The notes under the pieces: model-generated
Told to the model about the DNA's origin: nothing
What the model saw: only the letters and a program-made list of their open reading frames with translations
Database searches by the model: none
Shown: positions 34,623 to 42,617 of the stretch, one piece after another
How positions within the stretch are numbered: the first letter of the stretch is position 1
Layout: each line of letters opens with the position of its first letter
Translations under genes and position numbers: made by a program
Assembly: GCF_034424315.1 (NCBI RefSeq)
Contig: NZ_CP139972.1
Location: forward strand, 8,357,769 to 8,421,768
Reading direction: 5' to 3'
From: Chitinophaga sancti
Lineage (GTDB): Bacteria > Bacteroidota > Bacteroidia > Chitinophagales > Chitinophagaceae
Length of the DNA stretch: 64,000 nt

Positions 34623-35165
34623 ATGAAACATTGCCTCGTATTATCACTCTTTGTTTGTTTATTTTTTAACACAACGTCCACGCAAGCCCAGGATCGCCTG
34701 CTCTCACAATTTTATAATGCTCATAGAGGCGTGGCCGTAACTTTCCGAATTGGCGTAGGCAGATTGCCCATGCGCTTTATATCCGGCCTTATTCCACGTG
34801 ATAAGGTTGCTGATGGTGCAGATGCAAAGATGATTTTTTCAAAGATCCACAAAATCAAGCTCTATGCTATGGAAGGCTATGACGGGCCGATTCCTGCCGC
34901 TGATCTGCTTAGCCTGAAACGAAAGCTGATTGATAAAGATCACTTTGATGTACTTATGGAGGTAAGAGATAAGGGGAGTGTGGTGCATGTATTAAATAAA
35001 GGAGCGGATGATAACCTGGGGAATGTAGTAATGTTGATTCAGGATGAGAAGGATATACTTATAGTACATTTACATACCAGTTTGAAAGTAGATGACATTA
35101 ATATGCTGATCAGGGAGTTTAATAAAAAATCATCGTCATCAACTACATCCACGGCGAGTTTATAA
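34623..35165 (+). CDS. DUF4252-like secreted protein, copy 2
   Basis: 180 residues with a signal peptide ending near TQAQ. It shares the alternating pattern of copy 1 (FSKIHKIKLYAMEGY; FDVLMEVRDKGSVVHVLNKGADDNLGNVVMLIQDEKDILIVHLHTSLKVDDINMLI) but is more diverged, with a Ser/Thr-rich tail. 41 bp after copy 1 and followed by a terminator hairpin at 35187, so it closes the operon. Confidence 0.8.
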   Translation: MKHCLVLSLFVCLFFNTTSTQAQDRLLSQFYNAHRGVAVTFRIGVGRLPMRFISGLIPRDKVADGADAKMIFSKIHKIKLYAMEGYDGPIPAADLLSLKRKLIDKDHFDVLMEVRDKGSVVHVLNKGADDNLGNVVMLIQDEKDILIVHLHTSLKVDDINMLIREFNKKSSSSTTSTASL

Positions 35166-35186
35166 ATCCAATTTTTTCAGGTTGGG

Positions 35187-35210
35187 AACATTAGTCACAA
35201 GCTAATGTTT
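35187..35210 (+). terminator. terminator after the DUF4252 pair
   Basis: AACATTAG (35187-35194), 7-nt loop, CTAATGTT (35202-35209), followed by T-rich sequence. Confidence 0.7.
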
Positions 35211-35317
35211 TCGCCGTTTTAGAGATGTTTAAAGGAATATTGGGTTTCGGAGGCTTTCAAAAATGGAATTTGAGGTGTTAAAAATGAAGGTGCATGACAG
35301 CGCAAAAAAAATGATCC

Positions 35318-35605
35318 TTACCGGATCACTACTTCTCTTACCACCGGCTCGCCCAGCATCTCATTCACCAGCTTAATAATCTTATCTTTTGAATAAGACA
35401 ATTCTTGTTTTAAGGGTGCTACATTGGTAGAAATCAACAATTTCCCGTCAATCAACTGAATACCCTCAGTATACCTGGAGATCGTTTTACCCATGATTTG
35501 TTCCCAGTTCTCTCTGATCCGTACTTCTGTAAGCCGTGGTTTCATCCGGCTTTTATCCATAAAATCTTTGAGGGCATCTCCCATTGTCGTAATACCGTAG
35601 CGCAT
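35318..35605 (-). CDS. DUF721 protein (DciA-like)
   Basis: 95 residues, DUF721: KSRMKPRLTEVRIRENWEQIMGKTISRYTEGIQLIDGKLLIST, then LKQELSYSKDKIIKLVNEMLGEPVVREVVIR. DUF721 proteins include DciA, which helps load the replicative helicase. Located 16 bp after recF on the same strand, a frequent Bacteroidota arrangement. The start may be the Met at residue 8 (MGDALKDFM), which many relatives use. Confidence 0.88.
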   Translation of the reverse strand: MRYGITTMGDALKDFMDKSRMKPRLTEVRIRENWEQIMGKTISRYTEGIQLIDGKLLISTNVAPLKQELSYSKDKIIKLVNEMLGEPVVREVVIR

Positions 35606-35621
35606 GCCGCAAAGATAAGCA

Positions 35622-36698
35622 TTACTCCATCTCTACCAATTGAAAACCTGCTTCTTTTTCTTTAAATGCATCTACTAATCTTGTAGCATGTGTATCAGTG
35701 ATGAACACCTGCCCGTAATCAGCACCGCTTACCAGCTGTATAAGGCGTGAAACACGCTCCTGGTCCAGCTTTTCAAACACATCATCGAGCAAGAGTAATG
35801 GTGCAAAGCCTTTGTGTTTTCTGATCACTTCATACTGCGCCAGTTTCAGTGCAAACAAAAAACTTTTTCGTTGTCCCTGCGATGCACTTGATTTCATAGC
35901 ATGGTCATCCAGCAGGAACTGCAGATCATCTCTGTGAATACCACCTGTGGTACGCTGCATCATGGTATCCTTATAGCGATTGGCTTGCAGCAGTTGTGCA
36001 AATGACTGCTCATGGAGACTGCAGAGGTATTGAATATTCACTACCTCGTGCTGGCCGGCGATGTAATCATATAATGATTGCACCTGTTGTATGAAAGAAG
36101 GCAGGAAATTTCTACGCCATTCATAAATAGGTGTACCGTGTTGAATGAGCTGATCGTCAAACACGTCGAGCAACATATCCTGGCTGGTGGCAGGGGCTGC
36201 TTTGAGCAGGCTGTTGCGTTGCTGTAATACTTTCTGGTAAGTGATGAGGTGATCCAGGTAGCCGGGATGTAGCTGGCAGAGCAGGGCATCGAGCCATTTG
36301 CGGCGTTCCTCGCTTCCGCCCAGGATAATTTCGGCATCGTCGGGGGCGATCATAACAGCGGGAAATTTGCCGATATGCTGGGAAAATCGTTCGTATGATT
36401 CATCGTTGAGGGCTATATCTTTTTTGCCATCTTTGACGGTGCATACAATATGTTCTTCATGGCCTTCTTTGTCGAGGAATGCATCGATCCGGAAGCCATT
36501 GGTGTTGTACTGGGTATTTTGTGCTTCGCTGCTGGTAAAGTAGCTTTTTGTGAAGCAGAGGTAGTAAATAGCATCCAGGAGGTTGGTTTTTCCTGAGCCG
36601 TTGCGCCCGGTGATGCCAATGATCCGCCTGGAGAACCGGTGATCTGCCCGTGTATAGTTCTTAAATTGTACTAATGATATCTTTTTGAGCGACAGCAA
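35622..36698 (-). CDS. recF: DNA replication and repair protein RecF
   Basis: 358 residues of the SMC-like ATPase RecF, which loads RecA at gaps. The Walker A is GRNGSGKT (31-38), the signature is SQGQRKSFLFALKLAQ and Walker B is LLLLDDVFEKLD. It begins at a TTG at 36698 (MLSLKKISLVQFKNYT), because the family N-terminus starts exactly there and no upstream ATG fits. DUF721 follows. Upstream is the divergent pdhA, with 128 bp between the start codons. Confidence 0.95.
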   Translation of the reverse strand: MLSLKKISLVQFKNYTRADHRFSRRIIGITGRNGSGKTNLLDAIYYLCFTKSYFTSSEAQNTQYNTNGFRIDAFLDKEGHEEHIVCTVKDGKKDIALNDESYERFSQHIGKFPAVMIAPDDAEIILGGSEERRKWLDALLCQLHPGYLDHLITYQKVLQQRNSLLKAAPATSQDMLLDVFDDQLIQHGTPIYEWRRNFLPSFIQQVQSLYDYIAGQHEVVNIQYLCSLHEQSFAQLLQANRYKDTMMQRTTGGIHRDDLQFLLDDHAMKSSASQGQRKSFLFALKLAQYEVIRKHKGFAPLLLLDDVFEKLDQERVSRLIQLVSGADYGQVFITDTHATRLVDAFKEKEAGFQLVEME

Positions 36699-36800
36699 AT
36701 TGTAATTTTTTTAACCCCTGTATGGCAGGTGCCTATTATATTATTATGGTATGTATTTCCAGCAAAGTTGCAAAGTATTTAGTTTTTAGGATTTTCCTGT

Positions 36801-36808
36801 TATATTTG
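36801..36808 (+). promoter_or_regulatory. candidate -7 box for pdhA
   Basis: TATATTTG, 18 nt before the GTG start at 36827. The -33 region has only a weak TTTAG around 36778. Confidence 0.6.
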
Positions 36809-36826
36809 CGGACAAATTAAGAAACA

Positions 36827-37837
36827 GTGGCTACAAAAACAGACGTAAAGACGAAGTTCACCAAAGAGACGTATTTGTATTGGTATGAATTGATGCTCTT
36901 GCTGCGCCGCTTTGAGGAAAAAGCCGGCCAATTATATGGAATGCAGAAGATTCGTGGTTTTTGCCACCTGTACATTGGACAGGAAGCGATAGCTGCGGGT
37001 TGTATGACAGCAACTAAACCGGAGGATAAATTCATCACTGCTTATCGTGACCATGCGCTGGCTATTGCCAAGGGTATGTCTCCGGACGCTTGTATGGCTG
37101 AACTGTATGGTAAAGCTACTGGTTGTTCTAAGGGTAAGGGTGGTAGTATGCACTTTTTCTCTTTAGAGCATAACTTTTTTGGCGGACACGGTATTGTGGG
37201 CGCTCAGATTGGTACCGGTGCGGGCCTGGCATTTGCTGAGAAATACAAGGGTACTGACAATGTTGCAGTAGTCTTCTTTGGAGATGGTGCTGCCCGTCAG
37301 GGTATGCTGCATGAGACATTTAACATGGCCATGCTGTGGAAACTGCCAGTAATTTTCATTTGCGAAAACAACATGTACGCAATGGGTACTTCAGTAGAAC
37401 GTACTTCTAACGTACTGGATATCTATAAGTTAGCTAACGCCTACGATATGGCTAGCGATACTATCGACGGTATGAGCTGTGAAGCGGTACATGAAGGTAT
37501 GGATAGAGCTGTAAAGCGTGCGCGCGCCGGCGAAGGTCCATCCTTACTTGAGATCAAAACTTACCGTTATCGTGGCCACTCTATGAGTGATCCTGCTAAG
37601 TATCGTACTAAGGAAGAAGTAGAAGAATACAAAGAGAGAGATCCGCTGACTGTGGTACTGAAGACCATTCAGAAAAACAAATGGGCGACAGAAGCAGAAA
37701 TCGAAGCTATCACTGAGAAGGTTAAACAACAGGTTGAACATTGCGTAGAATTTGCAGAAAATTCTCCATGGCCTTCTGATGACGAGCTGCTGAAAGATGT
37801 ATACACACAACAGGATTATCCTTTCATTGTTGACTAA
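36827..37837 (+). CDS. pdhA: pyruvate dehydrogenase E1 component, alpha subunit
   Basis: 336 residues, starting with GTG at 36827. The thiamine-diphosphate motif is visible as GDGAARQGMLHETFNMAMLWKLPVIFICENN, with the phosphorylation-loop-like YRGHSMSDPAKYRTKEE. With a beta subunit it oxidatively decarboxylates pyruvate on E2-bound lipoate. No beta subunit gene or lipoyl transferase follows directly; the next gene is a TPR membrane protein, so the complex is encoded at several loci. A hairpin with a T run ends the unit. Confidence 0.94.
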   Translation: MATKTDVKTKFTKETYLYWYELMLLLRRFEEKAGQLYGMQKIRGFCHLYIGQEAIAAGCMTATKPEDKFITAYRDHALAIAKGMSPDACMAELYGKATGCSKGKGGSMHFFSLEHNFFGGHGIVGAQIGTGAGLAFAEKYKGTDNVAVVFFGDGAARQGMLHETFNMAMLWKLPVIFICENNMYAMGTSVERTSNVLDIYKLANAYDMASDTIDGMSCEAVHEGMDRAVKRARAGEGPSLLEIKTYRYRGHSMSDPAKYRTKEEVEEYKERDPLTVVLKTIQKNKWATEAEIEAITEKVKQQVEHCVEFAENSPWPSDDELLKDVYTQQDYPFIVD

Positions 37838-37849
37838 GTGATATTTAAT

Positions 37850-37905
37850 AGGTTAGCGGTCAGGTCCGGGCATGAATTGGCGCGGCAGATTCGCTAACCT
37901 TTTTT
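37850..37905 (+). terminator. terminator after pdhA
   Basis: AGGTTAGCG (37850-37858) pairs with CGCTAACCT (37892-37900) across a 33-nt loop and is followed by TTTTT. Its end abuts the -7 box of the next gene. Confidence 0.7.
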
Positions 37906-37912
37906 ATATTTG
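37905..37912 (+). promoter_or_regulatory. candidate -7 box for the TPR membrane protein
   Basis: TATATTTG overlapping the T run of the preceding terminator; start codon 68 nt further. TTG at 37877 is about 25 nt upstream, slightly too far for a standard -33. Confidence 0.5.
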
Positions 37913-37980
37913 CGGGAATATGGCGATCAGGCCGTACCTGTACCCTAATAAGAAATAACAATTTAACGATCACAATTACA

Positions 37981-38682
37981 ATGACCGAAACAAAAAATAA
38001 GGCCGCTGAATCTGCTCCTGTAAAGAAGGACTTCGACTTGCAAAACTCTGTACACAAGGCGGAAGACTTTTATTTCAAGAACAAGAATGTCATCAACATT
38101 GCCCTTCTCGTTATCGTTGTGGTGATAGGCGGTACATTTGCCTACAACAAATTCATCAAGGCTCCGAATGAGAAGAAAGCAGCGGACATGGTATTCCACG
38201 CACAGAAAGCTTTTGAAAAAGATTCATTTAACCTGGCACTGAACGGAGATGGTAACAACGATGGCTTCTTACAGGTAATTAAGAAGTACGGCAGCACCAA
38301 AACCGGTCAATTGTCAAAATATTATGCTGGTCTTTGCTACGTGAAGATGGGCAAGTTCCAGGAAAGTATCGATATGCTGAAAGATTTCAATGCAGGCGAT
38401 CAGCTGGTGCAGGCTATGGCTTATGGCGTAACCGGCGATGCTTACATGGAATTGAAGAATACTGAGAAAGGAATCGAGTATTATAAAAAAGCTGGTCAGT
38501 ACAGCGACAACGATTTTACTGGTCCAACCTACCTGTTCCGTGCAGGTGTAGCTTTGGAGCTTGCTGGTAAGAACGACGAAGCGATCGCTGTTTACAAGCA
38601 GATCCGCGAAAAATATCCTCAGTCCAACGAAGGCCGCGAGATGGATAAATACCTGGCCAGACTGGGTGTAGTTAGAGAATAA
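37981..38682 (+). CDS. single-pass TPR protein, YfgM-like
   Basis: 233 residues: a cytoplasmic N-terminus of about 38 residues, one transmembrane helix (about 39-56, INIALLVIVVVIGGTFAYNKF) and a periplasmic tail of about four TPR-like helix pairs (YYAGLCYVKMGKFQESIDML; MAYGVTGDAYMELKNTEKGIEYYKKAG; YLFRAGVALELAGKNDEAIAVYKQI). The layout matches YfgM-type proteins, which work with the envelope chaperone network and translocon. The family call is by layout only. ribH follows 81 bp downstream. Confidence 0.85.
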   Translation: MTETKNKAAESAPVKKDFDLQNSVHKAEDFYFKNKNVINIALLVIVVVIGGTFAYNKFIKAPNEKKAADMVFHAQKAFEKDSFNLALNGDGNNDGFLQVIKKYGSTKTGQLSKYYAGLCYVKMGKFQESIDMLKDFNAGDQLVQAMAYGVTGDAYMELKNTEKGIEYYKKAGQYSDNDFTGPTYLFRAGVALELAGKNDEAIAVYKQIREKYPQSNEGREMDKYLARLGVVRE

Positions 38683-38763
38683 TTTCGGCAGAGGGAGGAT
38701 ACTACAAATTGTGGAATATTTTCGTAATGGTGGTATGCTCACTCCCGGTAGAATATATTCAAC

Positions 38764-39267
38764 ATGTCAATACATAATCAAAGTTTATTGGACGATACTG
38801 GCATTCTCGGAATTGAGGATGCCAGTGTTGTTATAGTGTATACCGAATGGAATGATGCTGTCATCAGTGAGTTGGTGGCGGGCTGTGACAAGACGCTTGC
38901 GCAGTATAATATCACAAAGGTTGCTAAAGTGAAAGTTCCGGGTGCGTTTGAGCTCCCCTTTGCTGCGAAACAATATTGGGAGCATACCCAGGGCACAGGT
39001 GCTCAGCCTGGCGCTATTATTGCATTTGGGTGTGTGATCCGTGGGGAGACACCTCATTTTGATTACGTTTGTAAGGGTGTGACAGAGGGCCTGATGCAAT
39101 TGAACCTGGAATTGCCTGTGCCGGTTATCTTCGGGATTTTGACGGTTGATAATATGGAACAGGCGCAGGAACGGTTGGGTGGCATACATGGACATAAAGG
39201 TGAAGAAGGTGCACTGACCGCGCTGAAAATGATCAGTATGATGCGGAAGATGCAAAAGGGCAAGTAA
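38764..39267 (+). CDS. ribH: 6,7-dimethyl-8-ribityllumazine synthase
   Basis: 167 residues. Condenses 5-amino-6-ribitylaminouracil with dihydroxybutanone phosphate in riboflavin synthesis. The phosphate and substrate motif GAFELPFAAKQY and the catalytic-type His in GCVIRGETPHFDYV are visible, with IPVIFGILTVD-like (VPVIFGILTVDNMEQAQERLGG). An insertion near HTQGTGAQPG is longer than in E. coli. No FMN riboswitch was seen upstream. Confidence 0.95.
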   Translation: MSIHNQSLLDDTGILGIEDASVVIVYTEWNDAVISELVAGCDKTLAQYNITKVAKVKVPGAFELPFAAKQYWEHTQGTGAQPGAIIAFGCVIRGETPHFDYVCKGVTEGLMQLNLELPVPVIFGILTVDNMEQAQERLGGIHGHKGEEGALTALKMISMMRKMQKGK

Positions 39268-39410
39268 ATTTCTCGTATTTAAATAGGGTGGTATTTTGAT
39301 TGGCATAAAGCGAAAGCTTTATGCTATAATATTGAATGGTAAGATGCAGCGTTTGCACCAGACTATGTAATTTTCCGATAGCTTATCAGCTATTTATAAA
39401 GACTAACTCG

Positions 39411-40130
39411 ATGAACGTTCAGCTTTTTATCCCCTGCTTTGTAGATCAGTTATTCCCCGAAACAGCCTTCAATATGGTAAAAGTATTGGAGAAGCTGGGC
39501 TGTAACGTTAGTTACAATGCCAATCAAACCTGTTGTGGTCAGCCTGCTTTTAATGCCGGGTATTGGGATGAATCGAGAGCAGTGGCAACCAAGTTTCTAA
39601 AGGATTTTCACACCTTTGATTATATCGTAGCACCCAGCGGTTCCTGCACTGGGTTTGTACGTAATTATTACGGTAAGTTGTTCGACAATTCTGCCGCGCA
39701 TAATGATGTAAAACTGTTGCGTAAGCAGCTGTATGAGTTTACGGAATTTCTGACGGAGGTGCTGCATGTTTCTGATCTGGGAGCGACGCTGAATGGTGTA
39801 GCTACGTATCATGATTCCTGTGCAGCACTGAGAGAGTGTCATATCAAGCAGGGGCCCAGGAATCTCCTGAGTAAGGTGAAAGGACTGGAACTGACGGAGA
39901 TGAATGATTGTGAAACCTGCTGTGGCTTTGGTGGTACTTTCGCTGTGAAATATGAACCAATTTCTATTGGAATGGGGGAACAGAAGGTACATAATGCCAT
40001 TGCTACAGGAGCGGATTACCTGATCTCTACAGATCTTTCCTGCCTGATGCACCTGGACGGTTATATTAAAAAACACGACCTGAATATTAAGACGATGCAT
40101 ATTGCCGATGTGTTGGCGAGTGGGTGGTAG
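39411..40130 (+). CDS. CCG-domain (Fe-S)-binding protein, LutA/YkgE-like
   Basis: 239 residues from the ATG at 39411 (MNVQLFIPCFVDQLFPETA). Two cysteine-rich CCG motifs: NQTCCGQPAFNAGYWD and NDCETCCGFGGTFAVKY, which form cofactor-binding sites in heterodisulfide-reductase-like and lactate-oxidase subunits. LutA-type proteins act with LutB and LutC in lactate oxidation. Those partners are not adjacent, so the role stays open. An earlier start at 39336 has no family similarity. Confidence 0.9.
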   Translation: MNVQLFIPCFVDQLFPETAFNMVKVLEKLGCNVSYNANQTCCGQPAFNAGYWDESRAVATKFLKDFHTFDYIVAPSGSCTGFVRNYYGKLFDNSAAHNDVKLLRKQLYEFTEFLTEVLHVSDLGATLNGVATYHDSCAALRECHIKQGPRNLLSKVKGLELTEMNDCETCCGFGGTFAVKYEPISIGMGEQKVHNAIATGADYLISTDLSCLMHLDGYIKKHDLNIKTMHIADVLASGW

Positions 40131-40247
40131 TCTGGCACATTCCCTGAATACAAACTCCATGCATACGGGTGAATGAGGGCTTTGAATAAAAGATGACCTC
40201 ATGGTTACCGGCAGTATATTGGAGCGTCATTTAAAAACATTCAATTG

Positions 40248-40661
40248 ATGAATTATTGGTTAGTTAAGTCGGAGCCATTTAAATATTCCTGGGAGCAATT
40301 CATGAAGGATGGAAAGACCTTCTGGGATGGGGTGAGAAATTACCAGGCCAGGAATAATATGAAGGCGATGAAGAAGGGCGACCAGGTATTGTTTTACCAT
40401 AGCAATGAAGGTTTGGCAGTAGTAGGTATCGCGAAAGTGGCGAAGGAGTTTTATCAGGATCCGACTACGCCTGATCCGAACTGGGTGGTGATAGACCTGC
40501 AACCTGTGAAGGCTTTTAAAGAGCAGGTGACGCTGGCGCAGATGAAAGCGGAGAAGCGGCTGGAGAATTTTCAGTTGATCAGGCAGGGCCGGCTTTCAGT
40601 GTGTGCGGTGACGGAAGATGAATTTAATACCATCCTTGAAATGGGTGGGATGAAGAAATAA
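40248..40661 (+). CDS. EVE domain-containing protein
   Basis: 137 residues from the ATG at 40248 (MNYWLVKSEPFKYSWEQF), the conserved start of EVE-domain proteins. A PUA-like fold with FWDGVRNYQARNNMKAMKKGDQVLFYHSNE is typical. EVE domains bind modified bases in RNA or DNA and often occur with restriction and toxin systems; no such system is adjacent here. A 19-bp terminator hairpin follows. Confidence 0.92.
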   Translation: MNYWLVKSEPFKYSWEQFMKDGKTFWDGVRNYQARNNMKAMKKGDQVLFYHSNEGLAVVGIAKVAKEFYQDPTTPDPNWVVIDLQPVKAFKEQVTLAQMKAEKRLENFQLIRQGRLSVCAVTEDEFNTILEMGGMKK

Positions 40662-40678
40662 TTGCATTTTTGCTTGCA

Positions 40679-40719
40679 GTCAAAAAAGGCGGGTACCTAA
40701 GGTACCCGCCTTTTTTGAC
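40679..40719. terminator. strong bidirectional terminator
   Basis: A perfect 19-bp stem (40679-40697 with 40701-40719) around a 3-nt TAA loop. GGCGGGTACC lies in the GC core and six-base A and T tracts flank it. It separates the EVE and PAP2 genes. Confidence 0.95.
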
Positions 40720-40725
40720 TATTCT

Positions 40726-41604
40726 TTACATGGCTGCTGCACGGGCAGCCAATGCTTTTTTATGTTCCATTTCCCGCTGATGGCGGAAGATACTTTTTGT
40801 TACAAAATATCCCAGGGAGGCGCCTACCCAAACATCACTGCTCCAGTGCCTGATCTGGTACATTCTTGTAGCTCCTGTTGCAATTGCAATGCTATATGTG
40901 ACCCAGGGTACCCAGGGGTGCTTTTCGCCATAAATCTCTGCCAGTGCAGTCGCCACCGTAGTCACCGTATTCATATGCCCGGAAGGGAAGGAGGTATGAT
41001 ACTTATCCATGGTAAGTGGCTGGTTGTATTCAAACGGAGAATCGAAGTAAGTAGGGCGGCCGCGGCGGATAACAGATTTGGCGGTGGTATAGATCAGGGT
41101 TGAAATCAGTAATGATTTTGCTGACATCAGGCCGGCATTTTCAAGTTTCCGGTCTTTTGCAATCACACCAGCCAGGTACATACCGCCAATCAGGTAAGGT
41201 GAATAAGCATTGCCGAATGGCTCGATCTGACTAGTAACGGCATTCCATCCGCTGGTATGGTTGCGCAGCATGAATTGTTTTATTTCGTAATCCGCCGCGG
41301 TCATTAATACACCGGCGCCGCCAACTACGATGCCTAAGCGGATGACGTCGCGTTTTTGCCAGTGAGCAGGGCGTGCTGCCGTGTATTTTAAATCTGTCCA
41401 GATGCTTTTCAGATATACGCCATTGATGCGGTAGCTGATGGCGGTATCTTTCTCTGTCAACGGTTTGTTATTTTGTAAACTGTCCAGTTGTTGTTTTGCG
41501 CTGGCGCTATCTGCTGGCACATGGGTCGTATCTTTCTGGGCACTGACTGTTGTATGTAGTAAAATTATCAGCAAACAGAAAATAAGCGTAAAAGTGATCT
41601 TCAA
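40726..41604 (-). CDS. PAP2 family phosphatase, secreted or membrane-bound
   Basis: 292 residues with a signal peptide (MKITFTLIFCLLIILLHTTVSA). The three PAP2 motifs are intact: KSVIRRGRP (K-x6-RP), SFPSGH and the R-x5-H-x3-D pattern in RMYQIRHWSSDVW. About four membrane helices follow in the C-terminal half. PAP2 enzymes remove phosphate from lipids such as undecaprenyl pyrophosphate or phosphatidate, typically at the periplasmic face. An N-terminal hydrophilic insert (about 25-70) is extra. It stands alone. Confidence 0.93.
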   Translation of the reverse strand: MKITFTLIFCLLIILLHTTVSAQKDTTHVPADSASAKQQLDSLQNNKPLTEKDTAISYRINGVYLKSIWTDLKYTAARPAHWQKRDVIRLGIVVGGAGVLMTAADYEIKQFMLRNHTSGWNAVTSQIEPFGNAYSPYLIGGMYLAGVIAKDRKLENAGLMSAKSLLISTLIYTTAKSVIRRGRPTYFDSPFEYNQPLTMDKYHTSFPSGHMNTVTTVATALAEIYGEKHPWVPWVTYSIAIATGATRMYQIRHWSSDVWVGASLGYFVTKSIFRHQREMEHKKALAARAAAM

Positions 41605-41823
41605 GGCTGGTCCGTTTTGGAAATAAGATCTAAAGTTACGTTAAATGTTAAAACCAGTATATTCGAATTGGAAAATCATAGGAGTGCAGGGGATTCAATT
41701 TTTTACAGGGAATTCAATTCGGAACCAGGTAATCTTATTCGATCCGGACATTAATGGGAAGAAGAAGGTCCCGGAAGAGGAGAACGCTTTAACGCAAATT
41801 TTAGTAACACAAAATTAGTCATT

Positions 41824-42531
41824 ATGAAGAAGTTACGGATGGTTGTATTAACAGGAGCAGGTATGAGTGCTGAAAGTGGTTTGCGCACTTTCCGCGACAG
41901 CGATGGCTTGTGGGAAGGCTATAATGTATATGAAGTCGCCTCTCCTGATGGCTGGAAAAAGAACCCGCAGCTGGTGCTTGACTTTTATAATATGCGCAGG
42001 CGGGATGTGTTGAAAGCATTACCCAATGCCGCACATACGGGATTGGCTGAATTGCAGGAATATTTCGATCTGCACATCATTACACAGAATATTGACGACC
42101 TGCATGAAAGAGGCGGTGCGAAACAGGTATGGCATTTACATGGGGAGATCACTAAGATGCGAAGTGTATTGGATACGGAACGTACTTATCCTTATAACGA
42201 CGATATTAAACTCGGGGATCTGGCTGCAGATGGCGGTCAGCTAAGACCATTCATTGTTTGGTTTGGAGAAGAAGTGCCAGTGATTGAACAGGCAGTTACG
42301 CTGGTAAGGCAGGCAGATATTTTCGTGGTGATTGGTACCTCATTGCTGGTATACCCGGCAGCGGGATTGCTGGATATTGTGCCGGGGCATGTGCCGGTAT
42401 TTGTGATTGATAAGAGCCTGCCGAATGTAAAGCAGCGGCCTTATTTGCATTTGATTGAGAAGCCGGCTACCGAAGGGGTGAAGGATTTGAAAGAACTGGT
42501 GCAGACGTATATTCAAAGTCAGCATAATTGA
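41824..42531 (+). CDS. Sir2-family NAD-dependent deacylase without zinc cysteines
   Basis: 235 residues. The Rossmann-type NAD motif GAGMSAESGLRTFRD (11-25), the QNID motif and catalytic His106 in HLHGE are all present. The Y55xxR58 pair in DFYNMRRR is the acyl-binding signature of CobB/SIRT5-like desuccinylases. The protein contains no cysteine, so the usual Cys4 zinc ribbon (about 110-145) is absent. The gene lies 219 bp from the divergent PAP2 gene and ends at a strong hairpin. Confidence 0.93.
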   Translation: MKKLRMVVLTGAGMSAESGLRTFRDSDGLWEGYNVYEVASPDGWKKNPQLVLDFYNMRRRDVLKALPNAAHTGLAELQEYFDLHIITQNIDDLHERGGAKQVWHLHGEITKMRSVLDTERTYPYNDDIKLGDLAADGGQLRPFIVWFGEEVPVIEQAVTLVRQADIFVVIGTSLLVYPAAGLLDIVPGHVPVFVIDKSLPNVKQRPYLHLIEKPATEGVKDLKELVQTYIQSQHN

Positions 42532-42550
42532 GAACATCTCTTAGAATATT

Positions 42551-42576
42551 AAAGGCTGGCCATTTGGCCAGCCTTT
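42551..42576. terminator. terminator after the sirtuin gene
   Basis: AAAGGCTGGCCA (42551-42562) pairs with 42565-42576, then a T-rich run, in the gap between converging genes. Confidence 0.9.
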
Positions 42577-42617
42577 GTCTTTAAATGAGGGTCATTTACC
42601 ATAGGAAAATATCTTTT

